Assembly (NCBI GenBank): GCA_902547955.1
Contig: CACCPY010000006.1
Coordinates: 1-64,000, forward strand
Direction: 5' to 3'
From: an uncultured Alphaproteobacteria bacterium
Lineage (GTDB): Bacteria > Pseudomonadota > Alphaproteobacteria > Methylaequorales > Methylaequoraceae
Length of the DNA stretch: 64,000 nucleotides
How positions within the stretch are numbered: the first letter of the stretch is position 1; each line of letters starts with the position of its first letter. A program made the translations under genes and the position numbers. This document shows positions 33,478 through 42,729 of the stretch, piece by piece. Below the pieces are notes generated by a model that ran no database searches, was not told the DNA's origin, and saw nothing but the letters and a program-made list of their open reading frames with translations.

Positions 33478-34371
33478 CTATAATTTTTTTTTTAATTTTT
33501 GGAGTGATGCAAATGGTTTTTCTTTGTAACTCAAAAATTCATCAATTTTTTTTACACCATTAGTTCCGAACTCCCTCATTATAGTTTTTGTAATCCAAGA
33601 AATATCTTGACCGATTCTTTGATGGTGAATTTTTTTTTTTTTTTTTAACCACATCCATCTTTTTTCTATTTCATTAAATAGAAGATCTATTCCAATATTT
33701 TTTACAACAGATGTTTTAATTATTTCTATATCCCAATCGTTAGTTGATTTATAATAATTTTTACTACTATTTAACTCTGAGTGAGTATGATTTGCAATTT
33801 TTTCAATATCTGATTTTGTGACAACTATAATATCAGGAATTTCAAAGATGCCCGACTTCATGAATTGAATAGTATCTCCACTTCCTGGTTGAACACAAAG
33901 AATGACAGAATCAACAACATCTTTCACATTTGTTTCTGATTGACCAACACCTACCGTTTCAATTATTACGAAATCAAAAATTGATCTCATAACTGTCATT
34001 GTTGGAAAAGTTAATTCTGATAGTCCTCCTAAAAAATCTTTAGCAGCCATTGACCTTACAAAAATATCATCGTCTTTTGGATCTAATAAAAATCTTGTCC
34101 TATCACCTAATAAAGCTCCACCTGATTTACTAGATGAAGGATCTATTGCAATAACTCCTACGGATTTTTTATTTTTTCTAATTTCAGCAATCAATTTATC
34201 TACAAGCGATGATTTTCCTGCACCAGGGGGTCCTGTAATACCAATAACATGTGATTTAGCTTTAGAGTGAAATTCGTCAAGTTGAGAAATAATTTCATTT
34301 GATTCTCTATTAATTTCAACTTGCTCGAGCAGATTAGATAAAAAAATTTTTTTTTTAAAACTATTTTTCAT
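33478..34371 (-). CDS. meaB: MeaB/ArgK-type G3E-like GTPase
   Basis: The P-loop GITGPPGAGKSSLVDKLIAEI, the IDPSSSKSGGALLGDRTRF segment, the ETVGVGQSE switch and the VTKSDIEK guanine motif identify MeaB. It is the GTPase chaperone of adenosylcobalamin-dependent methylmalonyl-CoA mutase. No mutase gene is in the window. At 297 residues it is slightly short at the N-terminus relative to the E. coli ArgK. It lies four bases after glyS on the same strand. Confidence 0.92.
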   Translation of the reverse strand: MKNSFKKKIFLSNLLEQVEINRESNEIISQLDEFHSKAKSHVIGITGPPGAGKSSLVDKLIAEIRKNKKSVGVIAIDPSSSKSGGALLGDRTRFLLDPKDDDIFVRSMAAKDFLGGLSELTFPTMTVMRSIFDFVIIETVGVGQSETNVKDVVDSVILCVQPGSGDTIQFMKSGIFEIPDIIVVTKSDIEKIANHTHSELNSSKNYYKSTNDWDIEIIKTSVVKNIGIDLLFNEIEKRWMWLKKKKKIHHQRIGQDISWITKTIMREFGTNGVKKIDEFLSYKEKPFASLQKLKKKL

Positions 34372-34375
34372 CTAT

Positions 34376-36391
34376 TTACAATTCTGAAAACTTAAAAAAG
34401 TTATTAATAATTTTTTCACAGTCTTTTAATAAAGAAACCCTGTTATATTTTATTTTTTCATCTGATGAATTAACAATCACATTATCTAAAAAATTATTTA
34501 TACTTTTTGATAAATCATAAAAAGATTGCTTATTCAAAACTTCTGAACTCTTTAGATAATCTTTTTTAAGGGACAATATATCTTTATATAATATTTCCTC
34601 TTCATTTTTCTGAAAAAGTTTTGTTTCAATCTTTATATCAATTTCCTGTTGGTTTATTATTGATTCTAATCTTTTGTAAGATTTAATGAATTCATTTCCC
34701 TCTGTTGAAATTAAAAATTCCTTTAATCTTTCAATATTTGCAAATGTGTCAGATGGATCAAACTCCTCTTTTTTAATACAACTTTTTACTGTATTTATTT
34801 CATAACCTTTTTCTGTTAATAGTATTTCAAACCTTTTATTTAAAAATTCAATAACTTTTAATTTATTGAATTTAATTTCTATATTTTGACTTTGGTAAAT
34901 TTCAACTAGAACTTCAAAAATAAAAGAGAAACTTAGACTTTTTTTTTTTTCAATTAGCATATTTATTATTGATAGAGCCATCCTTCTTACTCCAAAAGGA
35001 TCACCCGAACCTGATACTTTTCTATCGGAAGCAAAAAAACCAAATAAACTATCTACCTTTTGCGACAAAGACAATATAAAGCTCAGATCATCCTCAATAT
35101 TTTTTTTTGAAAATTCATACTGTGTAGAAAAAGCGTTACAACATTTTTCATTTATACCAAAAAGTCTTGCATAAAAACCACCAACTTGACCCTGTAAAGA
35201 AGGGTATTCTCTTACCAATTCTGTAGTCAAATCTACATTAGAATAAAGTAAATTATTAATATTTTCTCTAATATCTAGTTTAAGTAACTGAGATATTTTT
35301 AAACATAATTTTTGAATTCTTACAGATCTTTCTAATAATGTCCCTAAGTCATTATAAAAAACAATAGAAGATAATTTTTTTAATCTTTCTGAAAGTTTAA
35401 CTTTGTTATCTTCTTCTATAAAAAATTTTGCGTCCTTAAATCTTGCTTTAAGTACATTTTGATTTCCATTAATTAAATTTCTTTTTTTTTTTTTTTCTAA
35501 ATTTGATACAAAACTAAAAAAATTACTTAACTCTCCATTTTTTTTTTTGAAAGAAAAATTATCTTGCTTTTCCGATAATATTGTTGTTATCAAAAAATCA
35601 GGTAAATCGAAAAAATTTTCACTAAACGATCCGAAAAACACATTTGGCCATTCAACGGAATCAGACACCCTTGACATTAGCTCCTGGTTATAATTAAGTT
35701 TTAATTTATTTTTTTCACAAAATTTCTCGAGCTCGACCTCAATTTTTTTTATTCTTTCTTTTTTGTCGAGAAGAACGAAATTTTTTCTAAGTGCTTTTTT
35801 ATAATTATTTAAATTATTACATTTAATTTTTTTTTTAAAATAATAATAATTACCATAAGTAAAATTACCAGAACTAACACCTGCATAATCAAAATTAATT
35901 ATTTTCTTATTTAGAATACACAAAATACTTTTGATAGGTCGCGACCATTTTTCATTAAATGACGACCACCTCATTGATTTTTTCCATTTAATTGAGGATA
36001 AAATTGAAAACATTTCAGACTTAAAGAGTTCTGGCAAGCTTTTTTGCTGAATTTTTTTTTCAAAAAAAAAGTACTCTTTTCCTTTGACTGTTTTTTTTAA
36101 CAAAAGTTTTTCATTTTTAATTCCCTGAGATTTAAGAAAACCTTCAACGGCTTTTTTCTCTGATGAAGTGCTAGGACCACGAATTTCTTTTGTTAACTTA
36201 ATTTCCTTATTTCTTAAACCCTTAATAATAACAGTAACTCTTCTGGCAGTGGCAAAAGTTTCAATTGAAGAAAAATTAATCTTTTCATTTTTCAGAAAAA
36301 TTACAAATAAATCTTTAAGATCATTTTTGGCTATAGCTTGAGCTGAACTAGGAATCTCTTCTCCATATATTTCCAGTAAAAACTCATTCAT
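34376..36391 (-). CDS. glyS: Glycine--tRNA ligase, beta subunit
   Basis: GlyS is the tRNA-binding beta subunit of the bacterial alpha2-beta2 glycyl-tRNA synthetase. The 671-residue protein has LLEIYGEEIPSSAQAIAKN, TARRVTVII, IRGPSTS, LTTELVREYPSLQGQVGG and SGDPFGVRRMALSI, all signatures of the family. The C-terminal anticodon-binding region is unusually rich in Lys and Phe, as is the rest of the genome. It overlaps glyQ by four bases, so the two subunits are cotranslated. Confidence 0.96.
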   Translation of the reverse strand: MNEFLLEIYGEEIPSSAQAIAKNDLKDLFVIFLKNEKINFSSIETFATARRVTVIIKGLRNKEIKLTKEIRGPSTSSEKKAVEGFLKSQGIKNEKLLLKKTVKGKEYFFFEKKIQQKSLPELFKSEMFSILSSIKWKKSMRWSSFNEKWSRPIKSILCILNKKIINFDYAGVSSGNFTYGNYYYFKKKIKCNNLNNYKKALRKNFVLLDKKERIKKIEVELEKFCEKNKLKLNYNQELMSRVSDSVEWPNVFFGSFSENFFDLPDFLITTILSEKQDNFSFKKKNGELSNFFSFVSNLEKKKKRNLINGNQNVLKARFKDAKFFIEEDNKVKLSERLKKLSSIVFYNDLGTLLERSVRIQKLCLKISQLLKLDIRENINNLLYSNVDLTTELVREYPSLQGQVGGFYARLFGINEKCCNAFSTQYEFSKKNIEDDLSFILSLSQKVDSLFGFFASDRKVSGSGDPFGVRRMALSIINMLIEKKKSLSFSFIFEVLVEIYQSQNIEIKFNKLKVIEFLNKRFEILLTEKGYEINTVKSCIKKEEFDPSDTFANIERLKEFLISTEGNEFIKSYKRLESIINQQEIDIKIETKLFQKNEEEILYKDILSLKKDYLKSSEVLNKQSFYDLSKSINNFLDNVIVNSSDEKIKYNRVSLLKDCEKIINNFFKFSEL

Positions 36392-37233
36392 GATTTTTCA
36401 ACCATAATTTGACAACATTTTTGAACAAGTGAACGTATTCTTAAAATATATGCTTGTCTTTCGTTTACAGAAATAACACCTCTTGAATCCAAAAGATTAA
36501 AACAATGACTTGCTTTAATACACAATTCATAAGCTGGTATAACTAGTTTTTTTTCAACTAGTATTTCGGCATTTATTTCTAAATTTTGAAATGTTTGATA
36601 TAAATCTTTTTCAGAGGCATACATAAAATTATAATATGATTGATCTTCCTCATTTTTTTTAAAAACTTCGCCATACTTTGTTCCATTGTTATCCCAAATA
36701 ATTTCAAATATGTTATCAATATTTTGAACAAACATCGCTAATCTCTCTAAACCATAAGTTAATTCTAAACTGACGGGTCTGCATTCATAGCCACCAATTT
36801 GTTGGAAATATGTAAATTGACTAATTTCCATTCCATTGCATTGAACTTCCCATCCAAGTCCTGCAGCACCTAAAGTTGGACTCTCCCAATCATCCTCAAT
36901 AAATTTTATGTCATTTGTTTTAGGATCGATATTAACACTTTCCAAGCTTTTCAAGTATAACTCTTGAGAATCTGAAGGGCTTGGCTTAATTAAAACTTGG
37001 AACTGGTAATAATGTTGAAGCCTGTTAGGATTTTTACCATATCTCCCATCACTAGGTCGCCTACAACCTTGAACAAAACAAGTTTGCCATGGTCTATCAC
37101 CTAAAGTTTTTAATGCTATAAAGGGGTTGAAAGTTGCTGCTCCCATTTCCATATCGTAGGGCTGCAGTAGCAAACAACCTTTTTGTGTCCAATACTTTTG
37201 AAGATTAGTAATAATATCTTGAAATGTTAACAT
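36388..37233 (-). CDS. glyQ: Glycine--tRNA ligase, alpha subunit
   Basis: GlyQ holds the catalytic site for glycine activation. The 281-residue protein has LQKYWTQKGCLLLQPYDMEMGAATF, RPWQTCFVQGCRRPSDGRYG, LQHYYQFQV, and GLGWEVQCNGMEISQFTYFQ. It ends near SVNERQAYILRIRSL. Almost every segment is family-invariant. It leads the glyQ-glyS-meaB transcript. The 96 bases before it are AT-rich and share a divergent promoter region with the prenyl synthase. Confidence 0.97.
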   Translation of the reverse strand: MLTFQDIITNLQKYWTQKGCLLLQPYDMEMGAATFNPFIALKTLGDRPWQTCFVQGCRRPSDGRYGKNPNRLQHYYQFQVLIKPSPSDSQELYLKSLESVNIDPKTNDIKFIEDDWESPTLGAAGLGWEVQCNGMEISQFTYFQQIGGYECRPVSLELTYGLERLAMFVQNIDNIFEIIWDNNGTKYGEVFKKNEEDQSYYNFMYASEKDLYQTFQNLEINAEILVEKKLVIPAYELCIKASHCFNLLDSRGVISVNERQAYILRIRSLVQKCCQIMVEKS

Positions 37234-37329
37234 GTTAAATATAACTAAATCATATAAATACTTTTACAATATATTAATATTAATCATAAAATTACATACC
37301 AAATAAAAATTTATAGACTAGTGTAAAAA

Positions 37330-38340
37330 ATGACTGTAATTAAAATAAACAAAAATTCTAAAGGAGACGGTTTTAAAGATTTTGTTTACTGGCTTCAAGA
37401 AGACCTAAACTCCGTAAACAAATTAGTTTTAGATAACCTAACCAACACTTCTTCACTTATTTCAGAGTTATCAAATCACATAATTAATTCTGGGGGCAAA
37501 AGGATAAGACCTCTATTAACTCTGGCAATTGCAAAACTCTGTGGTTATTCTGGTAGTAGACACATTATCTTAGCATCAGTTATAGAATACATCCATACTG
37601 CAACACTTCTTCACGACGACGTCGTTGATAATAGTAAAAAAAGAAGGGGGAAAAAAACTGCAAACTTTCTTTGGGGAAACAAATCGAGTATCCTTGTTGG
37701 TGACTTTTTACTTAGTAAAGCCTTTAGAATTCTGATTTCAGATGGGTCTCTTAAATGCATTGAAATTATTTCTAGAGCTTCAGAAAAAATATCTTTTGGA
37801 GAAGTTAAACAGTTGATGTCAGTAAGAAAACTTGAAACAAGTGAATCGGAATATTTAGAAATAATTAAATGTAAAACAGCAGAATTATTCTCTGCTGCTT
37901 GTCAATTGAGTTCCGAAATAAGTGAAATTTCTACAGATATAAAAAATTCATTAAAAGACTTTGGCATACACCTAGGTGTATGTTTTCAAATTATTGACGA
38001 TACGCTAGATTACTTTTCAGAAGAAAAAGTTTTCGGAAAAGAAATAGGAAACGACTTTAACGAAGGAAAAATGACACTACCTTTAATTCTTTTGTACAAA
38101 AGAAGTAACGATAAAGAGAAACAATTACTGAAGTATTTAGTCAATAAAGAAAAGCTGAATAGAAATGACTTTTCTCATGTGATTGAGAAAATGAAAAAAT
38201 ATAATGTCAAAAATGATTGTTTGGACAAAGCAAAACATTTTTCAGTGATGGCAAAAGACAGTCTTGGATTGTTGCCAAAATCTGAGGGAAAAGTTAAAAT
38301 AATTAATCTAATCGATTCATTACTATCCAGAAAAAAATAG
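37330..38340 (+). CDS. Polyprenyl diphosphate synthase
   Basis: This trans-type prenyl synthase makes the side chain for ubiquinone or a related quinone. The 336-residue protein has GGKRIRPLLTLAIAKL, the first aspartate-rich motif LLHDDVVDNS, GDFLLSKAF, and the second motif IIDDTLDYF followed by GKEIGNDFNEGKMTLPLIL. IspB-type octaprenyl or a decaprenyl product is likely, but chain length cannot be read here. It lies upstream of a UbiB-like kinase and a COQ9-like protein. Confidence 0.92.
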   Translation: MTVIKINKNSKGDGFKDFVYWLQEDLNSVNKLVLDNLTNTSSLISELSNHIINSGGKRIRPLLTLAIAKLCGYSGSRHIILASVIEYIHTATLLHDDVVDNSKKRRGKKTANFLWGNKSSILVGDFLLSKAFRILISDGSLKCIEIISRASEKISFGEVKQLMSVRKLETSESEYLEIIKCKTAELFSAACQLSSEISEISTDIKNSLKDFGIHLGVCFQIIDDTLDYFSEEKVFGKEIGNDFNEGKMTLPLILLYKRSNDKEKQLLKYLVNKEKLNRNDFSHVIEKMKKYNVKNDCLDKAKHFSVMAKDSLGLLPKSEGKVKIINLIDSLLSRKK

Positions 38341-38373
38341 TTTATTTGGAACAAGATTTGCACAAATCTATTT

Positions 38374-38493
38374 ATGACTAGGTCAAAAATTATAACTAAA
38401 GATAATTACTTTAAAGTGAAATTATTGGAATTTTTTTCAAAAAATTATTTTTTTATTTCCATAATCTTTATAATTTTTTTAATTTTCATTTAA
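38374..38493 (+). CDS. Possible small membrane protein (39 aa)
   Basis: A 39-residue frame (MTRSKIITKDNYFKVKLLEF and on) ends in a run of Ile and Phe that would form one transmembrane helix (about residues 20-39). It sits in the 183-base gap between the prenyl synthase and UbiB-like genes on the same strand. There is no clear ribosome binding site, and AT-rich sequence gives such frames by chance, so the call is weak. Confidence 0.25.
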   Translation: MTRSKIITKDNYFKVKLLEFFSKNYFFISIIFIIFLIFI

Positions 38494-38523
38494 ATTTTCA
38501 TAATTTACATTAATTTAATTAAT

Positions 38524-39855
38524 GTGGATGAATTAAACAAATTTTCAAAAAGAGTTAAGAGATATGCAAGTCTAGGTACATCTGCAGGATCTCTTGCATT
38601 TAATTTTATAGGGACAAAGTTATTCAATAAAGAAAATCAAGAAAATGCAGAGGAGCTGACTAGAGTCTTAGGTAATTTAAAAGGACCTATTATGAAAATT
38701 GCCCAATTATTGTCTACTGTGCCCGACTTACTTCCCAGAGAATACGGCATTGAGCTCACAAAACTACAATCTAGTGCACCACCAATGGGTTGGAATTTTG
38801 TAAAAAGAAGGATGACTAAAGAGTTAGGCATCAATTGGATTGATAATTTCGAAGATTTTCAAAAAGAACCCTACGCTGCTGCTTCACTTGGTCAAGTACA
38901 CAGGGCAAAATATAAAAATAAAGAAATTGTATGTAAACTGCAATATCCAGATATGCTATCAATTGTAGAGGCAGATATTGGTCAACTAAAACTTTTATTT
39001 TCAATATATAAAAGAATAGATAAAACAATTGATACATCTGAAATACAAAAAGAAATATCATCTCGTGTAAGAGAAGAACTCGATTACATTAGAGAACAAA
39101 AACATATAATGTTGTTTAAACAGATATTTTTAGAATCAAAAAATGTCATTGTTCCTAATTTCTTTTCAGAAATTTCAACAGAGAGACTTTTATGCATGAA
39201 TTATCTTAAGGGTAAAAAACTATTGGAATTCAAAAGTAAATCTCATGAAGTGAGAAAGACCTTGGCAAAAAATATGTTTATAGCCTGGTATTATCCTTTT
39301 TATAAATATGGCATAATTCATGGTGACCCACATCTTGGAAATTACTCTGCTAACAATGAACTAATGATAAATCTTTTAGACTTTGGTTGTATTAGGTTTT
39401 TTAAATCTACTTTTGTTAAAGGGGTTATTGATCTTTATTACTCAATTATGACTAAAAATGAAGATTTAGCTGTCCATGCATACGAAAGTTGGGGTTTTGA
39501 AAATATAAATAGAGATCTAATAAATATTCTGAATATCTGGGCCAAGTTTTTATTTTCTCCATTGCTTGAGGACAAAGTGATGAAAATGCAAGAAACAAAT
39601 TCAACAGCGTATGGCGCAGAGGCTGCTTCAAAAGTACATAAAGAATTAAAAAAAATTGGTGGAGTTAAACCGCCAAGAGAATTTGTTTTCATGGATAGAG
39701 CAGCAATAGGGCTAGGTTCAGTATTTTTACATCTAGGTGCAGAACTTAACTGGTATAAAATTTTTAATGAACTAATTAGCGAATTTAGTGCAGAAAAAGT
39801 TGAAACAAACCAAAATAAACTTCTAAGAAAAACTAAATTGGAAGGAAGTTTTTAA
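38524..39855 (+). CDS. ABC1/UbiB atypical protein kinase
   Basis: The 443-residue protein starts at a GTG. It carries the ABC1 N-terminal motif GPIMKIAQLLSTVPDLLPRE, here KIAQ where UbiB has KxGQ, as in a common alphaproteobacterial variant. The kinase-like core follows: AAASLGQVHRAKYKNKE, VCKLQYP with the ATP-site lysine, IIHGDPHLGNY and NLLDFGCIR. Family members support ubiquinone synthesis. The neighbourhood of a prenyl synthase and a COQ9-like gene agrees with this. It overlaps the convergent COQ9-like gene by 23 bases. Confidence 0.88.
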   Translation: MDELNKFSKRVKRYASLGTSAGSLAFNFIGTKLFNKENQENAEELTRVLGNLKGPIMKIAQLLSTVPDLLPREYGIELTKLQSSAPPMGWNFVKRRMTKELGINWIDNFEDFQKEPYAAASLGQVHRAKYKNKEIVCKLQYPDMLSIVEADIGQLKLLFSIYKRIDKTIDTSEIQKEISSRVREELDYIREQKHIMLFKQIFLESKNVIVPNFFSEISTERLLCMNYLKGKKLLEFKSKSHEVRKTLAKNMFIAWYYPFYKYGIIHGDPHLGNYSANNELMINLLDFGCIRFFKSTFVKGVIDLYYSIMTKNEDLAVHAYESWGFENINRDLINILNIWAKFLFSPLLEDKVMKMQETNSTAYGAEAASKVHKELKKIGGVKPPREFVFMDRAAIGLGSVFLHLGAELNWYKIFNELISEFSAEKVETNQNKLLRKTKLEGSF

Positions 39856-40414
39856 TCTTTTTTTCTGCATTTTCAGAAATTGATAATAACCTGTCAAGCT
39901 CTGCCATAGTACTGGCTAAGTCATCTGAATCATCCTCAAGCCAAATTTTGAAAGTAAATGAGTATATAAAAAAAAGAGTGTTTTTTTTTAAAAAATCAAT
40001 TGGTGTTTCATTATAAGACGAGGTTAACTCTAAATAAAAATCCATAGAATTCATAACGTTTTTAGAAATTCTGCTTAAAAGACATGGGTTTTGTTTTGCC
40101 GCATCCACTATTTTTGTTAAAGGATCTTTATAAGGTCTCATTTCATCAAGTCTTAACATGATTAATTCAAACAAATTATCTTTTTTGGAACTAATTTTAA
40201 AATCGTTTAAGTTGACTTTTGATTCTACTAGTGAATCAATCATGAAAGAAAATTTATCAATAATTTCATTTTTATTTTTAAAATAAGAATTTATTTCACT
40301 TTCTTTAATTTTTTCTTTTGACAAATCCTGTAAAGAAAATTTTTCCCAGCCTTTTTTTTTAACAATCTGAAATGCTTTCTCCACAATATAGAATTCTTTA
40401 TTGTTTGTTTTCAT
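39833..40414 (-). CDS. COQ9-like / TetR-fold protein
   Basis: The 193-residue protein begins with a TetR-like helical region (EKAFQIVKKKGWEKFSLQDL and NSYFKNKNEIIDKF). The C-terminal half has IMLRLDEMRPYKDPL, then FIYSFTFKIWLEDDSDDLASTMAELDRLL, the pattern of alphaproteobacterial COQ9-family proteins with their conserved D-D-S-x-D. COQ9 binds lipids and quinone intermediates during ubiquinone synthesis. A plain TetR regulator is the alternative. It lies between a UbiB-like gene and the cytochrome c gene. Confidence 0.7.
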   Translation of the reverse strand: MKTNNKEFYIVEKAFQIVKKKGWEKFSLQDLSKEKIKESEINSYFKNKNEIIDKFSFMIDSLVESKVNLNDFKISSKKDNLFELIMLRLDEMRPYKDPLTKIVDAAKQNPCLLSRISKNVMNSMDFYLELTSSYNETPIDFLKKNTLFFIYSFTFKIWLEDDSDDLASTMAELDRLLSISENAEKKIKNFLPI

Positions 40415-40487
40415 TGATTTTTGTTGTTGTGTTTCAAATATATATATATATTCTTAGGTAGTTGTAAATAAAAAATGGAGTAAAAAT

Positions 40488-40880
40488 ATGTTTAAAAAGA
40501 TTTTAATGTTTAGTTTCATGGTCGCAGCATTAAATTTTTCTGGCGCATTAGCTGGCGATGTCGAAAAGGGTAAGAAATTATATAAAAAATGTGCAGCATG
40601 CCACAACGCTGCTAGCGGTGCAAAACACAAAACAGGTCCAAACCTTTGGGGTATCTACGGAGCCAAGGCTGCTATTCAAGAGGGTTATAAATATTCAGAC
40701 TGGTTGAAGGGTGCTGGTATCGAGTGGAATGATGAAGCACTAGCTGCTTGGATCTCTAAGAAGAAAGAAAAAGCTGCTTACTTTGGAAAAGATGTTAAAA
40801 AAAGCAAAATGATTTTTGCGGGTTTAAAAAAACCTGAACAAATTGCGGATCTAATTGCTTATCTTAAATCATTGAAATAA
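40488..40880 (+). CDS. Class I c-type cytochrome
   Basis: A signal peptide (residues 1-22, ending GALA) precedes GDVEKGKKLYKKCAACHNAA, the heme-binding CxxCH. GPNLWGIYG and a KSKMIFAGLKK segment with the axial methionine complete a class I, cytochrome c2-like fold of about 108 mature residues. It shuttles electrons in the periplasm. A GGAG site lies before the ATG. It opens a long tight operon continuing into apt and the ExbB/ExbD-like genes, which is an unusual set of partners. Confidence 0.93.
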   Translation: MFKKILMFSFMVAALNFSGALAGDVEKGKKLYKKCAACHNAASGAKHKTGPNLWGIYGAKAAIQEGYKYSDWLKGAGIEWNDEALAAWISKKKEKAAYFGKDVKKSKMIFAGLKKPEQIADLIAYLKSLK

Positions 40881-40892
40881 ATTTCGTTATTG

Positions 40893-41405
40893 ATGGAAAT
40901 TAAAGAAATTGAGAGTAATATAAGCAAAGTTCCTGACTATCCTAAACCAGGTATTCTGTTTTACGACATCTCAACTTTAATTTTCAACAAAGATGCTTTT
41001 TCATCGTCAATTAAAAAGCTCGCTGATAAAGTCAAAGATTATGAATTTGATCTTATTGCATCAATTGATGCGAGAGGATTTTTATTTGGCAGTGCTTTGG
41101 CCTACTCTCTGGGAAAAGGTTTGGTGATGGTTAGAAAAAAAAGTAAGTTGCCTGGAAAGACAATAAGTTACGATTATGAGCTTGAATACGGCATGGACAC
41201 CTTAGAAATTAACATAGAAGCAAAAGGAAAAAAGTTTCTTTTAGTTGATGACCTTTTAGCAACAGGAGGAACTGCAAACGCTGCACTTGAATTAATAAAA
41301 AAAGCAGGTGGTGATACATCATGCTTTTTATCACTTATAGAACTCACTTTTTTAAATGGAAGGAAGAAAATACAAGTTCCAATCGAATCTTTGATTCAGT
41401 ATTAA
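40893..41405 (+). CDS. apt: Adenine phosphoribosyltransferase
   Basis: Apt converts adenine and PRPP to AMP. The 170-residue protein has IPDYPKPGI-like VPDYPKPGILFYDISTL, the DARGFLFGSALAYSL segment, VRKKSKLPG, and the PRPP-binding LLVDDLLATGGTANAALE. A TTG codon just before the ATG is also in frame, but ATG at 40893 is the better start. It lies ten or so bases after the cytochrome and one base before the ExbB-like gene. Confidence 0.95.
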   Translation: MEIKEIESNISKVPDYPKPGILFYDISTLIFNKDAFSSSIKKLADKVKDYEFDLIASIDARGFLFGSALAYSLGKGLVMVRKKSKLPGKTISYDYELEYGMDTLEINIEAKGKKFLLVDDLLATGGTANAALELIKKAGGDTSCFLSLIELTFLNGRKKIQVPIESLIQY

Positions 41406-41406
41406 A

Positions 41407-42117
41407 ATGACAAAAGCACATAAACTCTTCTTAAAATGGTTATCACAGATAAGTCTTATTACCTTTTTTTTGTTCTTGGCCTATGATCAAGGTTTAGTTA
41501 CTAAAATTTTGTCATCGGACAAAAGTTATATAACCAGTGTAATACTTATACTCTTTGTGCTAGTAAGCTTTCATTGTGCATATTTCACTTATTTGGTGTC
41601 AGATGAGCTTAACAAGGCTCACATAATAAAAAAAAGTCTGTTGCAAGAGAACGTTAAACTTAAAATAATACAAAACAATTTAATCTTAACATCCAAAGGA
41701 GAGGTTTCTGAAGGAATAGTATGTGATTATTTTAAAGATTTAATTGGTTTAAAAAAGAATGGTGTTTCGACCCACGTGCAAATCCTTGATTCATATCTAA
41801 AAAAAACTGTTGGCTACTATGAATTTGGATGGTTTTGCTCGGATGTAATGCTAAAACTAGGTCTAATTGGAACTGTAATAGGGTTTATAATCATGCTTAG
41901 TTCATTATCTGATATTACAACGTTTGATGTTACACTTCTCCAAGGCGTTTTAACAACTATGGGAAGCGGTATGGGAGTTGCCCTTTACACCACACTATCT
42001 GCACTTGTTACGGGAGTTCTGATCGCAATCCAATATTACAACCTAGAAAGTGGCTGCGAGGAACTCTTCGCTGTCTTAAATCAAATTTCTGAAGTTAGCA
42101 TCGATAGTAGTTTGTAA
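41407..42117 (+). CDS. MotA/TolQ/ExbB-family proton-channel-like protein
   Basis: The 236-residue protein has two N-terminal helices (about 13-31 and 42-65), a cytoplasmic domain, and two C-terminal helices. The latter carry the family core LKLGLIGTVIGFIIMLSSL and LLQGVLTTMGSGMGVALYTT. These are the ExbB/TolQ/MotA signatures. The family couples proton flow to movement or envelope work together with an ExbD/TolR partner, here the next gene one base away. The usual TonB, Tol-Pal or flagellar genes are absent from the neighbourhood, so the effector is unknown. Confidence 0.82.
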   Translation: MTKAHKLFLKWLSQISLITFFLFLAYDQGLVTKILSSDKSYITSVILILFVLVSFHCAYFTYLVSDELNKAHIIKKSLLQENVKLKIIQNNLILTSKGEVSEGIVCDYFKDLIGLKKNGVSTHVQILDSYLKKTVGYYEFGWFCSDVMLKLGLIGTVIGFIIMLSSLSDITTFDVTLLQGVLTTMGSGMGVALYTTLSALVTGVLIAIQYYNLESGCEELFAVLNQISEVSIDSSL

Positions 42118-42118
42118 A

Positions 42119-42715
42119 ATGTCTTATTCCGGAAGAAGATTAAGAGCCGATCCCTTTACCGATTTGTTATTTAACATTTTGTTATCTTTTACCTTGTTAA
42201 TGTTTCTCGCTATTATTTTCATGAATCCGATACCAAAAACTGGAGTCATTAATCCTAAAGCAGAATACATAATTACAGTTAGTTGGAAAGATAATAACCC
42301 TGATGATGTTGATACATATGTTCAAAGTCCAACTGGAGGATTAGTTTGGTTTAGAGGAAAGGAAGACGGTTTTGTTCACCTTGATAGAGATGATAGGGGG
42401 TTATTAAATGATACAATTGTAGTAAATGGTGAAGAAGTGCAGAACCCTCTAAATCAGGAAGTTGTAACACTGAGAGCTGTTGTTCCAGGGGAATATATTG
42501 TTAATATTCATTATTATGCAACAAAAACAGAACAACCTGTCGACGTAAATGTAAAAGTAGAAAAAGTCAACCCTCAGCTAGAGGTTATTTACTATGGTAC
42601 AATTAATTTGGAAAAAAAAGGTGTAGAAAAAACTGCTACAAGATTTAATATATCTCAAGACGGTAGAGTAAATGTAACTGGAAATTTGTTTAAGAAATTA
42701 GTTCCAGAAAATTAA
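42119..42715 (+). CDS. ExbD/TolR-like protein with YfaP/DUF2135-like periplasmic domain
   Basis: The 198-residue protein has one N-terminal helix (about residues 16-36) preceded by ADPFTDLLFNILLSF, where Asp15 is placed like the proton-carrying Asp of ExbD/TolR. The periplasmic part is not the TolR fold that I would expect. It has WKDNNPDDVDTYVQSPTGG, FVHLDRDDRG and VPGEYIVNIHYYA, resembling the beta-sandwich, metal-binding-looking DUF2135/YfaP domain. The combination with the ExbB-like partner suggests an uncharacterised energy-transducing complex. The domain call is by pattern only. Confidence 0.65.
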   Translation: MSYSGRRLRADPFTDLLFNILLSFTLLMFLAIIFMNPIPKTGVINPKAEYIITVSWKDNNPDDVDTYVQSPTGGLVWFRGKEDGFVHLDRDDRGLLNDTIVVNGEEVQNPLNQEVVTLRAVVPGEYIVNIHYYATKTEQPVDVNVKVEKVNPQLEVIYYGTINLEKKGVEKTATRFNISQDGRVNVTGNLFKKLVPEN

Positions 42716-42729
42716 ATGAAAGGAATAAA

